The notes: generated from the sequence alone by a model not told the origin. Positions 1 through 7,693 are shown, numbered from the stretch's first letter. The stretch is DNA of 18,269 nucleotides from SURF-24 sp964537965 (GCA_964537965.1 CAZIDB010000086.1:1-18269), one strand, 5' to 3'. Numbers and translations are program-made.

Positions 1-2
1 AT

Positions 3-683
3 ATAAATCAGAAGTTGGGAGAAGCTTATCACGACCAGGGATTTTCTACTTCCGGTTTACTCGTTCCTTTTATCCGTGGACTGGCAGGAGTAGATGTTGA
101 TGCAATAAATAAAGTGGTGAATTTCAAACCGCAAATTCCGGCTAACTGGGATAGCCTGATTGTAAATAATATTTGGGTAAATAACATCCCTGTTAATGTT
201 AAGTACTATAAAAACAATTCCGGCATTAAAGTGATAGTAGAAAATCCGGGCAAAGAAAAAATCAATTTTAAGTTTCAACCTGTTCTTCCGATTGGAGCGA
301 CAGTTATTAAATCTACATTGAATGGAAATGATGTAAGTGCTGCTAATAAAAATTTACAAACTCAAATGGAATTTGAAACATCCGGAAGGGATGAAATTGT
401 TTTACTATATAATCCTGTTCCGGAAATTTATCTGCTTCCGCTTGAATCAAAAATTGGTGAAAAGAATTATTCGTTGAAAGTCATTTCAACCAAACTATCC
501 GGCAATAAGATTATTCTTTTAGTTGAAGGAATTTCCGGCGAGAGTTATTCTTTAGGTGTAAAGAATAGTAGACTGATTAAAAAAATAACCGGTGCTGAAA
601 TAACCGGAGAAGAGTTGAGAATAAAAATATCAAAAAACGGCAGCGGTAATTTTATTGAACATAAAATAAATGTGGAGTTTTAG
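3..683 (+). CDS. C-terminal fragment of a glycoside hydrolase, (alpha/alpha)6-barrel type
   Basis: The reading frame is open from the first bases, so this is the 3' part of a longer gene; the TTG at 15 is probably internal, not a start. About 226 residues are visible. The first 40 or so (HDQGFSTSGLLVPFIRGLAG, then a VDAINKVVNFKPQIPANW segment) resemble the end of the catalytic barrel and the start of the C-terminal beta-sandwich in GH63/GH37/GH15-like and amylo-alpha-1,6-glucosidase-like enzymes, where a phrase of the type 'his-x-gln-gly-phe-ser-thr' is followed by 'rgl-x-gl-x-vda'. The remainder is beta-rich and rich in Asn, Lys and Gly, as expected of a C-terminal accessory domain. The catalytic acids lie outside the window, so substrate and exact family cannot be assigned. 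Its position next to sugar uptake and mannosidase genes fits extracytoplasmic glycan degradation. The general class is fairly sure; the family is not. Confidence 0.6.
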   Translation: MNQKLGEAYHDQGFSTSGLLVPFIRGLAGVDVDAINKVVNFKPQIPANWDSLIVNNIWVNNIPVNVKYYKNNSGIKVIVENPGKEKINFKFQPVLPIGATVIKSTLNGNDVSAANKNLQTQMEFETSGRDEIVLLYNPVPEIYLLPLESKIGEKNYSLKVISTKLSGNKIILLVEGISGESYSLGVKNSRLIKKITGAEITGEELRIKISKNGSGNFIEHKINVEF

Positions 684-691
684 GAAAGAAG

Positions 692-806
692 TTGGATTTC
701 AAAAAATTATTATTATTTCTCATATTCATTTATTATCTTTGGACAGGGGAATGATGAGGAAGAGATAATTATTGGTACAGCCATATTTAATAATCTTTAT
801 CCTTAG
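692..806 (+). pseudogene. Possible remnant of a small exported-protein gene with one frameshift
   Basis: From the TTG at 692 the frame encodes MDFKKLLLFLIFIYYLW and then stops at 752-754. A shift of one base near the ctttgg at 737-742 opens a second frame that reads GQGNDEEEIIIGTAIFNNLYP before a stop at 804-806. The first part looks like a signal peptide (lysines, then a leucine-rich core) and the second like a start of a mature region, so a single-base indel in a once-joined gene would explain both. It is very short, has no clear ribosome binding site and could be chance in AT-rich DNA. Confidence 0.15.
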
Positions 807-812
807 TGAAAA

Positions 813-1838
813 ATGAAAAACTATATCTATTCAACTATCATAAGTTGCGCAATTTTTTGTTCAATCTTACATGCTCAAACCGATCAGCAGTTTATAATAC
901 CGGTTGTAATCGTTAAATATTTCCCTGAAAAAGACGGTTTATTAGATAAAAGTGTTACTATTGATGTTGGTGGCACACTGCAGTTTATAAGACAAAAGAC
1001 AGACAGCGTTACAAATGTTGTAATTAATACACTTCAGGAAGGCTCAAGATATCACGGTTACAAAGATGAATCTTCCAAACCTTCGCTTCAATATAAAATT
1101 GTTCAGACCTACGAATTTCTTGAACCGCTCCCTACAATAAAGAAAGATTACAAAGAAGTACCAATGACAGATTACAATTCAATTATGAAACGTATTGATG
1201 CAAAAGAATGGGTAGAGAAAAAAGATGTTAAGGAAATATGGATTTGGGGCTATGATGGCGGAGTGATTGGATTATGGGAATCAAATATGGCGGGTCCCTT
1301 TGGAGATGTGAGTAATAGTATAAGAGATCAAGAAGATCTTCCCGTTTTCAATAAAACTTACACTGTCTATCATTATAATTATCAGAGAGGTGCATCAGAA
1401 GTAGTCGAGGACCATATTCATCAGATAGAAGCGGTACTTAATTTTGTTGATGGCAGAGATACAACTGCTGAAGATAAATGGGGAGAATTATTATTCTGGG
1501 GTAAATTTGTCGGCAGCAATGCTTCTCATAAAATTATTAATCCAAGGTGTGGGTGGGCTCATTATCCTCCAAATGGCAGGCATGATTACGACTGGAAAAA
1601 TACTGAATATGTGGAAACAGACATTGAAGACTGGAATCCTGAAGGTACTGGTAAAAAGATAAATATCAATTGTGAAAAATGGAATTGCAATAGTCTAAGC
1701 TGGTTCATTTACTGGATGCAGAATATACCTGGTATTAACAATAAAATAAAATATAACAATAAAGAACTTTCAAACTGGTGGCGCTTTATTGGCGATTTTG
1801 ACAATGCAATGAAAAACAAAATGAAACTGGTTAATTAA
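813..1838 (+). CDS. Secreted protein of unknown function with His/Cys/Trp-rich conserved-looking core
   Basis: 341 residues. A signal peptide is evident at residues 1-21 (MKNY, then a hydrophobic run, with likely cleavage at HA/QT), and no lipobox is seen. The mature protein is rich in Trp, Tyr, Asp and His. Segments that look like functional motifs are EIWIWGYDGG (141-150), ESNMAGPFGDVSNS (156-169), DHIHQIEAVL (200-209, giving a His-x-His-x-x-Glu arrangement), NPRCGWAHYPPNGRHDYDW (243-261) and DIEDWNPEG (270-278). The clustered His, Asp, Glu and Cys suggest metal or ligand binding, but I cannot assign an enzyme family. It lies between a glycoside hydrolase and a LacI-type regulator, so an extracytoplasmic role in glycan use is plausible but unproven. 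The ATG at 813 is chosen because it gives a complete signal peptide; the Shine-Dalgarno sequence is weak. Confidence 0.75.
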   Translation: MKNYIYSTIISCAIFCSILHAQTDQQFIIPVVIVKYFPEKDGLLDKSVTIDVGGTLQFIRQKTDSVTNVVINTLQEGSRYHGYKDESSKPSLQYKIVQTYEFLEPLPTIKKDYKEVPMTDYNSIMKRIDAKEWVEKKDVKEIWIWGYDGGVIGLWESNMAGPFGDVSNSIRDQEDLPVFNKTYTVYHYNYQRGASEVVEDHIHQIEAVLNFVDGRDTTAEDKWGELLFWGKFVGSNASHKIINPRCGWAHYPPNGRHDYDWKNTEYVETDIEDWNPEGTGKKININCEKWNCNSLSWFIYWMQNIPGINNKIKYNNKELSNWWRFIGDFDNAMKNKMKLVN

Positions 1839-1878
1839 GAAAATAATTTGGCTTTAATATAAATCAAAAGGTTAGGCA

Positions 1879-2910
1879 ATGCCTAGAAGGGTAACTGTAA
1901 AACATATTGCACAGGAACTAGGCGTCTCAATGATGACTGTTTCCCGTGCCCTCAATGATCGTCCGAACGTTGATGAAAGAACAAAGAAAAAAGTTTTGGA
2001 CGCTTCCAAAAGGATGAGCTATATTCCTAATAGTGTGGCTAAAAGTCTTGTGCAACGCAAGACACACACAATCGGGGTGGTGGTTCCTGAAATTACTCAC
2101 TCATTCTTTCCTGAAGCTATCAGGGGAATTGAGGAAGTTGCTTACAAAAAAGGTTACCAGATAATGCTTACTCACTCGGCAGAAGACGCCAAAAGAGAGA
2201 AAGCTGTTATTCATACTCTTGCCTCCAAACGTGTTGATGGATTATTAATCTCAGTTGCAGAATCAGTTCATAATAACGAAATATATAAGCAGATAATGAA
2301 ACAGCAGGGATTACCTATCGTGTTTTTTGACAGGTGTGTGTATGGTATTGGTGCAAGCTGTGTTAGCATTAATGATGAAGAAAGCGCAAGGATGATAACT
2401 AATCATCTTATAAAATTAGGCTATAAAAAAATTGCTCATTTATCTGGACCTAAAACAGTGTCCATAGGTTTAGCCAGATTGAAAGGCTTTATTAAAGCAA
2501 TGGAAGAACACAAACTGAAAATTCCTGAAGGTTATATAGTTGAAGCCGGCTTTCATGAAATTGGCGGATACAAGGCTATGAATAAATTGCTTGATTCAAT
2601 TACGAATGGCGGACCCAGAGCAATTGTGGCGGTTAATGACCCTGCCGCATTCGGTGCAATGAAAGCAATTAATGAGCATGGATTAAGAATTCCCGAAGAT
2701 ATTGCAATCGTAGGATTTTCTGATGACATCAGGGCTGAATTGTTGAAAACTCCTCTTACCACAGTACGTCAGCCTGCTTACGAGGTTGGGAAAAAAGCTG
2801 CCGAAAAGCTTATTGCCCACATTGAAAATAAAAAAGAAAAAATTGAAGATTTGGCTGTTGAGACAGAACAGGTTATCCGCAGCTCCTGCGGCGCTGTCTT
2901 AAATACCTGA
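1879..2910 (+). CDS. LacI/GalR-family transcriptional repressor
   Basis: 343 residues, the normal length for the family. Residues 5-57 form the LacI helix-turn-helix and hinge: VTVKHIAQELGVSMMTVSRA, followed by the typical NVDERTKKKVLDASKRMSYIPNSVAKSL. The rest is a periplasmic-binding-protein-like effector domain, with TIGVVVPEITHSFFPEAIRG, GLPIVFFDR, RLKGF, AIVAVNDPAAFGAM and DIAIVGFSDD as family hallmarks and LTTVRQPAYEVGKKA near the C-terminus. Such proteins dimerise and release their operator when a sugar or phosphosugar binds. The likely target is the perfect palindrome at 2989-3002, which lies between this gene and the next; no comparable palindrome was seen before the repressor gene itself. 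The effector sugar cannot be read from the sequence. The start at 1879 places the HTH at the usual distance from the N-terminus. Confidence 0.93.
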   Translation: MPRRVTVKHIAQELGVSMMTVSRALNDRPNVDERTKKKVLDASKRMSYIPNSVAKSLVQRKTHTIGVVVPEITHSFFPEAIRGIEEVAYKKGYQIMLTHSAEDAKREKAVIHTLASKRVDGLLISVAESVHNNEIYKQIMKQQGLPIVFFDRCVYGIGASCVSINDEESARMITNHLIKLGYKKIAHLSGPKTVSIGLARLKGFIKAMEEHKLKIPEGYIVEAGFHEIGGYKAMNKLLDSITNGGPRAIVAVNDPAAFGAMKAINEHGLRIPEDIAIVGFSDDIRAELLKTPLTTVRQPAYEVGKKAAEKLIAHIENKKEKIEDLAVETEQVIRSSCGAVLNT

Positions 2911-2948
2911 AAAAGTATTTACTTTTATTAAGTTAGCTAAAAAACTAA

Positions 2949-2977
2949 TTGACTTTTTTATTTTTTTAGGCTATTAT
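2949..2977 (+). promoter_or_regulatory. Sigma70-type promoter before the M24-like lipoprotein gene
   Basis: TTGACT at 2949-2954 and TATTAT at 2972-2977 are separated by 17 bases, close to the sigma70 consensus in both boxes and optimal in spacing. The spacer is very T-rich. Transcription would begin near 2984, giving a leader of about 64 bases that includes the strong ribosome binding site at 3034-3040. The downstream palindrome at 2989-3002 would cover the start region. Confidence 0.6.
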
Positions 2978-2988
2978 GCACCATCAAA

Positions 2989-3002
2989 TGTTAACGTTAA
3001 CA
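2989..3002. promoter_or_regulatory. LacI-type operator, perfect 14-bp palindrome
   Basis: TGTTAACGTTAACA is identical to its reverse complement and has the central CG and TTAANCGNTTAA-like layout common to operators of the LacI/GalR family. It begins about 12 bases after the -10 box, so a bound repressor would block initiation or early elongation at the promoter 2949-2977. The repressor gene ends 79 bases upstream. Binding by that particular protein is inferred from adjacency and motif type. Confidence 0.7.
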
Positions 3003-3033
3003 ATTTAAAAACTTTAATATCTCCAATTAAACC

Positions 3034-3040
3034 AGGAGGT
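3034..3040 (+). promoter_or_regulatory. Strong ribosome binding site
   Basis: AGGAGGT lies 7 bases before the ATG at 3048. It is the best Shine-Dalgarno sequence in the window, fixes this start, and shows that the organism uses Shine-Dalgarno initiation. Confidence 0.8.
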
Positions 3041-3047
3041 TTACTAA

Positions 3048-4343
3048 ATGAAAAAATTAGTGCTCTCATTGTGTGCCCTTGCTTCTTTTCTAATAGTTTC
3101 ATGTGCTAATAATCAAAATGAAGAAGCAAACTCTTTATGGAAGAAAAATCCAAACCAAATATTAACAAAAGAAGAGATTAACAAGGAAATCTCTGATAAG
3201 ATGATTCTTGTACAAAAATTTCTGACTGAAAAAAATCTTGATGGTATGCTCTTTACACAGGTTAGAAATGTTTACTGGATTACAGCCGGACAGGCAAATG
3301 TTCAAATCGTTTTAAATAAAGATGTAGGTGCAGCCTCATTATTAATTATGAAAAATGGGAAAAAATATTTGGTTTGCAACGGTGCTGAAGCCGGTAGAAT
3401 GATGGATGGCTCACTAAGAGAATTAGGCTATGAATTAAAAATGTACAATTGGTACGAAGCAAATGCAGTTAAGGATGTTCGGGAATCTGTAATTAAAGAA
3501 ATTGCACCAGCAGGAAAAATAGGTAGCGATGCTCCTTTCCCGGGAACAGTTGTAGTTGCTGAGGATTTCAGACCTTTAAGATATTCTCTTTCTGATACGG
3601 AATTGAAAAGATACAAATGGCTCGGCCAGCAATGTACAGAAGCTGTCGAAAGTGTTTGTAAATCTATTAAACCGGGAATGGATGAATACGAGCTTGAAGC
3701 TTTAACAGCAATCGAATTGCGTACACGCGGTATCTTTCCAACAGTATTATTAACTGCAGTTGATAACAGGATATTTAATTATCGTCATGCACTACCTGGT
3801 GGTGCTGTACTTGAAAATTATGCTATGATAAATATTGTTGCTGAAAAATGGGGAATGCCAATTGCAGTAACACGTTTTGTTTACTTTGGAGATAAACTAC
3901 CGGCAGAACTTGAAAATAAATTGAAGCAAACTGCAATAGTTATGTCTAAGTATGAAGAAGCTACAAAACCCGGAAAAGCACTTTCTGAAGTTTTTGAAGA
4001 ATGTAAGCAATGGTATACTGATGCCGGTTTTGAAGGTGAATGGATGAAACATCATCAGGGTGGAGCTATTGGTTATGATGACAGAGAATTTATTATTTAT
4101 CCAGGTGTAAAAGGAACCGTACAGAATAACCAGGGTTATGCATGGAATCCAACAATTACAGGCGCTAAAGTAGAAGATACATTTATCGCAAATGAAAATG
4201 GCGGTGAAGTAATTACCAAGACGAAAGACTGGCCGCTACTTATTGTAAATCTTAACGGTAAAAAATATGAACAGCCCGCTATTCTGTTAAGGGATAAAAC
4301 CAGCGGTAAAATTATTGAACAGAAAAATGTTGAAGTGAATTAA
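3048..4343 (+). CDS. Lipoprotein of the M24 (creatinase/Xaa-Pro aminopeptidase) fold, probably metal-free
   Basis: 431 residues. A lipoprotein signal is present, with a hydrophobic run and LIVSC ending at Cys19. Residues from about 45 to 165 match the N-terminal creatinase-type domain (KMILVQKFLTEKNLDGMLFT, then RNVYWITAG), and about 185 to 400 match the M24 'pita-bread' domain. Against the usual five metal ligands (Asp, Asp, His, Glu, Glu), this protein has Asn262 in MINIV, Ala273 in PIAVTR, His335 in HHQGGAIGY, Asn367 in WNPTI and Glu376 in KVEDTF. Three of five ligands are therefore changed, so a normal two-metal peptidase site is unlikely. Creatinase itself is a metal-free member of this fold, so a hydrolase acting on a small C-N compound, or a binding protein, is possible. 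It is a single-gene unit with its own promoter, operator and terminator. The fold is sure; the activity is not. Confidence 0.85.
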   Translation: MKKLVLSLCALASFLIVSCANNQNEEANSLWKKNPNQILTKEEINKEISDKMILVQKFLTEKNLDGMLFTQVRNVYWITAGQANVQIVLNKDVGAASLLIMKNGKKYLVCNGAEAGRMMDGSLRELGYELKMYNWYEANAVKDVRESVIKEIAPAGKIGSDAPFPGTVVVAEDFRPLRYSLSDTELKRYKWLGQQCTEAVESVCKSIKPGMDEYELEALTAIELRTRGIFPTVLLTAVDNRIFNYRHALPGGAVLENYAMINIVAEKWGMPIAVTRFVYFGDKLPAELENKLKQTAIVMSKYEEATKPGKALSEVFEECKQWYTDAGFEGEWMKHHQGGAIGYDDREFIIYPGVKGTVQNNQGYAWNPTITGAKVEDTFIANENGGEVITKTKDWPLLIVNLNGKKYEQPAILLRDKTSGKIIEQKNVEVN

Positions 4344-4404
4344 TTTTATTTCACTTATTTTTCTTCGCGGATTCTATTGAAATTATTAATGTCTTTTAAT
4401 CCGG

Positions 4405-4438
4405 GGAAATAGCTTTACAAAAAAGCTATTTCCTTTTT
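4405..4438 (+). terminator. Rho-independent terminator after the M24-like gene
   Basis: A perfect 12-bp stem (ggaaatagcttt at 4405-4416 with aaagctatttcc at 4422-4433), a 5-base loop and a run of five T (4434-4438). It separates the M24-like gene from the symporter gene. Confidence 0.9.
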
Positions 4439-4449
4439 GAAATAACCAT

Positions 4450-4465
4450 ACTGTTAATCAACAGT
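4450..4465. promoter_or_regulatory. Inverted repeat upstream of the symporter gene, possible operator
   Basis: ACTGTT-AATC-AACAGT is a 6-bp perfect inverted repeat with a 4-base spacer, 40 bases before the start at 4505. It differs in spacing from the palindrome at 2989-3002 (no central CG) but shares TGTT...AACA half-sites. It may be an operator for another regulator or a weak site. A CATAAT at 4486-4491 could be a -10 box, but no convincing -35 was found. Confidence 0.3.
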
Positions 4466-4504
4466 TATTGTGCAATCAGATTAGTCATAATATAGGAAAA
4501 TTAT

Positions 4505-6181
4505 ATGACCGCAATAGGACTTACTATAGCCGATTGGCTCATAATTGCAATCTACTTTGCTTTTGTTCTTGGAATTGGTTTATACCTTAAAAAATTTACA
4601 AAGAACGAAGAAGATTTTTTTCTTGCAGGCAGAAAAAATAGTGCATGGGTTGCAGGACTCGCATTTCTTTCTGCAAACCTTGGGGCGCTTGAACTGCTTG
4701 GTATGACCGGAAATACTTTTCAATATGGAATGTTTGTAACACACTTTTATTGGATTGGTGCTATACCGGCAATGTTATTCCTTGGTATCTATATGATGCC
4801 CTTCTATTACAGCGGGAAAATTAAATCAGTGCCCGGATACTTAAAACTTCGTTTTGATGAAAAGACAAGAGTACTTAACGGAATTGCATTTGCGGTTATG
4901 ACGCTTCTTGTGTCAGGGATTAATCTTTATGCTATGGCATTGGTGCTTCATACATTTCTTGGCTGGAACTGGGATATAAGTATGTGGGTTTCCGCTTTAA
5001 CTGTTGCAGCTTACGTTACATTAAGCGGATTGATGTCTGCTATTTTTACAGAAATCATTCAATTCTTTTTAATCTGGTTCGGACTTTTCCTTGTTGCAAT
5101 TTTAGGTATGATGGAAGTTGGCGGTATTGGAGAAATTTTTAACAAAGTTGATATGATTAAAGGAATGGGTCAGTTTACAAGTCTTTGGGCTACTAGTACA
5201 AATCCTGCCGATAACGGCATGGCTATTACCTGGGCGGGCATTGTGCTTGGTTTAGGATTCGTTCTTTCATTCGGATACTGGACTACTGACTTTCTTGTTG
5301 TACAAAGAGCATTCAGTGCAAAAGATTTACGCTCGGCACGAATGACTCCGATACTTGCATCATTCTTTAAAATGGCAATTCCTTTTATTGTTATTCTTAC
5401 CGGTTTGATTGCAATTATTCTTGCAGCAGATCCGAACAGCGGTTACAAACTTCTGGAAGATGGAGGTAAAGTAAATTATGATTCCGCTCTTCCGCTTCTT
5501 ATAGTAAGATATTATCCTGCCGGTCTTGTTGGACTTGGTATAACAGCTTTGCTTGCAGGATTTATGGCAGGCCAGGCAGGAAACATAAGTGCATTCAACA
5601 CAGTTTGGACTTACGATATTTATAAATCTGTTATTAATAAAAAAGCATCAGATGCTCATCTTCTCTGGATGGGCAGAGTTGCAACCATCGTTGGAATTGT
5701 TATTAGTGTGTTAACTGCTTACTGGGCAAAAACTTTTCCAAGCATTATGGATTATATGCAGGCAATATTCTCTTGGGTTAATGCTCCGCTGTTTGCAACA
5801 ATGTTGCTGGGAATGTTTGTGGTGTGGATTACTCCCAACGGCGCATTCTGGGGATTGATTACCGGTATGTTAACCTCCTTTGCTTTGTTCATCATAGATA
5901 AATTTCAATGGTTGGATTTAACATTCATTACTCTTTCACCTGTAACAAGCGGGCAGGCAACAAACTTCTGGCGTGCATGGTGGGCTTGGTTAATCTGCTT
6001 CGGTATTACAATTTTAATCAGTCTTTTTACAAAGAAGAAGCCAAAGGAAGAATTAGTTGGTTTAGTTAAAGGCTTAACTCCGGAAGCAGTTGATAAAGAT
6101 ATAGCTGTCTACCGTAAGCCCGAATTTGCAGCAATACTTTCTTTAATCATCTTTTTAATTCTTAATATTATTTTCTGGTAG
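4505..6181 (+). CDS. Sodium:solute symporter (SSS/SLC5 family), sugar-type
   Basis: 558 residues, hydrophobic throughout with about 14 predicted membrane segments. Family features: an N-terminal helix (DWLIIAIYFAFVLGIGLYL), the EEDFFLAGRKNSAW loop at 35-48, an unwound-helix region ANLGALELLGMTGNTF, a VPGYLKLRFDEKTR segment, the TDFLVVQRAFSAKD loop and LLAGFMAGQAGNISAFNTVW. These are the same landmarks seen in bacterial SGLT-type sodium/galactose carriers. Import driven by the sodium gradient across the inner membrane is expected. Galactokinase lies two genes downstream, so galactose or a related hexose is the first guess for substrate; it cannot be proven from sequence. AGGA at 4494-4497 supports the start. 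The stop at 6179-6181 nearly abuts the ribosome binding site of the small membrane protein, so the two are co-transcribed. Confidence 0.9.
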   Translation: MTAIGLTIADWLIIAIYFAFVLGIGLYLKKFTKNEEDFFLAGRKNSAWVAGLAFLSANLGALELLGMTGNTFQYGMFVTHFYWIGAIPAMLFLGIYMMPFYYSGKIKSVPGYLKLRFDEKTRVLNGIAFAVMTLLVSGINLYAMALVLHTFLGWNWDISMWVSALTVAAYVTLSGLMSAIFTEIIQFFLIWFGLFLVAILGMMEVGGIGEIFNKVDMIKGMGQFTSLWATSTNPADNGMAITWAGIVLGLGFVLSFGYWTTDFLVVQRAFSAKDLRSARMTPILASFFKMAIPFIVILTGLIAIILAADPNSGYKLLEDGGKVNYDSALPLLIVRYYPAGLVGLGITALLAGFMAGQAGNISAFNTVWTYDIYKSVINKKASDAHLLWMGRVATIVGIVISVLTAYWAKTFPSIMDYMQAIFSWVNAPLFATMLLGMFVVWITPNGAFWGLITGMLTSFALFIIDKFQWLDLTFITLSPVTSGQATNFWRAWWAWLICFGITILISLFTKKKPKEELVGLVKGLTPEAVDKDIAVYRKPEFAAILSLIIFLILNIIFW

Positions 6182-6196
6182 GAAGGAGAGAATACA

Positions 6197-6400
6197 ATGA
6201 AACCAATCTGGTATTTTGTTGGATTACTATTAGTTATTCTGGGAACTATTGTTTTGATCTCAGGAATTTATTTGTATTTCAATCCATCCACACATAAAAC
6301 TGTTTTGGGCGAAACTCATCCAAGTATTTGGTGGGGAATTGTTATGCTTGTTGCCGGTTTGCTATTCCTTGTTAGGAATTGGAAAGTAAAAGTTGAATAG
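6197..6400 (+). CDS. Small two-helix membrane protein, partner of the symporter operon
   Basis: 67 residues: a first membrane helix at about 5-27, a polar loop NPSTHKTVLGETHPS, a second helix at about 44-60 and a basic tail RNWKVKVE. AAGGAG at 6183-6188 lies 8 bases before the ATG. The gene follows the symporter by 15 bases and precedes a terminator, so it is the last gene of a two-gene unit. No named family is recognised. Given size and position it could be an accessory subunit or stabiliser of the transporter, but that is inference. Confidence 0.75.
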   Translation: MKPIWYFVGLLLVILGTIVLISGIYLYFNPSTHKTVLGETHPSIWWGIVMLVAGLLFLVRNWKVKVE

Positions 6401-6427
6401 TGAAGTATCGGATTGAAATTTTTATAA

Positions 6428-6457
6428 AGAAGGAGAAATTAATCTCCTTCTGTTTTT
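6428..6457 (+). terminator. Rho-independent terminator after the symporter unit
   Basis: A perfect 9-bp stem, AGAAGGAGA (6428-6436) with TCTCCTTCT (6443-6451), a loop AATTAA and a G followed by five T. It separates the symporter unit from galactokinase. Confidence 0.88.
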
Positions 6458-6526
6458 AAGAAAAGGATGAGCAAATATTAAAACCTATCAATGCCTTTTC
6501 GTTTTTGAATTAAGAGGTCAGTACCT

Positions 6527-7681
6527 ATGAACATTGTAGAAAATATTGAGTATAAATTTTTAAAACTGTTTGGTAAGAAACCTTTAATCGTTCGTTCACC
6601 CGGAAGAGTAAATTTAATCGGTGAACATACGGATTATAACGAAGGATTTGTTTTGCCCGCAGCAATAGATAAAGCTATAATATTTGCTGTTGCGCCACGG
6701 CAGGATAACCTTTGCAAAATTCATTCGGCAGATTTAAATGCTGATTATGAATTTGATGTAACTGATTTTTCAAAGTCAACTCATGCCTGGCCGAATTACC
6801 TTCTCGGAGTCGTACATCAATTAAAAAAGAACGGATATAATTTCCCGGGATTCGAATGTGTCTTCGGCGGCGATATTCCGATTGGCGCCGGGTTATCTTC
6901 ATCTGCTGCAATTGAAGCGGGACTTGGTTTTGCACTAAGCAAAATGTTTGATCTGAATGTTCCGTCTATCGATATTGTTAAAATGGCCCAGCTCGCAGAA
7001 CACGAGTTTGCCGGCGTTCGTTGCGGAATCATGGATCAGTTCATAAATATCTTCGGCAAAAAAGATAAAGTACTTAAACTCGATTGCCGCTCTTTGGATT
7101 ATGAATATTTTCCTTTCGAGATGAAGGATATAAAAATTGTTCTTTTCGATACTCACGTTAAACATGCGCTTGCTTCAGGAGAATACAATATTCGCCGCGG
7201 ACAATGTGAAGAAGGCGTAAAACTTATTCAAAAATATGACCCGAAAGTTAATAGTCTTCGGGATGTTCCTCTTCAGTTATTGCTTAAACATAAAAATGAA
7301 TTTGAACCGACTGTTTTCAAACGCTGCCACTACGTAATTAAAGAAAATGAAAGATTGCTGACAGGTTGTGAAGATTTAAAGAAAAATGATTTTGATGCTT
7401 TCGGAAAATTAATGTATCAATCCCACGCCGGCTTGCGGGATGAATATGAAGTAAGCTGTAAAGAACTTGATGTTCTTGTTGATATTGTTTCCGGGAAACC
7501 AGATGTGCTTGGTGCCCGTATGATGGGCGGCGGTTTTGGCGGCTGTACAATTAATTTGGTTAAACAAAATACAGTTGAAAATATTGTTGCTGAAGTTAAA
7601 GAAGAATACAAGAAAAAAGTTCAGCAGGAAGTAAAGGTTTATGTAACTTCAATTATGGGTGGAACTGAAGTGCTCAAATAG
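6527..7681 (+). CDS. galK: Galactokinase
   Basis: 384 residues, the usual length. It phosphorylates galactose to galactose 1-phosphate with ATP in the cytosol, the first step of the Leloir pathway. Visible GHMP-kinase motifs are the galactokinase signature RSPGRVNLIGEHTDYNEG (23-40), the ATP-binding loop PIGAGLSSSAA (118-128), CGIMDQF (166-172) with the expected catalytic Asp170, and the C-terminal glycine motif MMGGGFGGC (332-340). AGAGGT at 6513-6518 lies 8 bases before the ATG. The gene is alone between two terminators (6428-6457 and 7694-7724), so it is probably transcribed by itself. No galT, galE or galM is in the window. Homologous GHMP kinases acting on other sugars exist, but the GEHTDYN signature makes galactokinase the firm choice. 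Confidence 0.95.
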   Translation: MNIVENIEYKFLKLFGKKPLIVRSPGRVNLIGEHTDYNEGFVLPAAIDKAIIFAVAPRQDNLCKIHSADLNADYEFDVTDFSKSTHAWPNYLLGVVHQLKKNGYNFPGFECVFGGDIPIGAGLSSSAAIEAGLGFALSKMFDLNVPSIDIVKMAQLAEHEFAGVRCGIMDQFINIFGKKDKVLKLDCRSLDYEYFPFEMKDIKIVLFDTHVKHALASGEYNIRRGQCEEGVKLIQKYDPKVNSLRDVPLQLLLKHKNEFEPTVFKRCHYVIKENERLLTGCEDLKKNDFDAFGKLMYQSHAGLRDEYEVSCKELDVLVDIVSGKPDVLGARMMGGGFGGCTINLVKQNTVENIVAEVKEEYKKKVQQEVKVYVTSIMGGTEVLK

Positions 7682-7693
7682 TATTTTATCAAC

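Noticed and set aside
2984..3047. Riboswitch in the leader of the M24-like gene
   Set aside because: The leader is about 64 bases, holds the LacI-type operator, and shows no further pairing beyond that palindrome.
3048..4343. Active Xaa-Pro aminopeptidase
   Set aside because: The fold fits, but three of the five metal ligands are replaced, so the ordinary two-metal activity is not supported.
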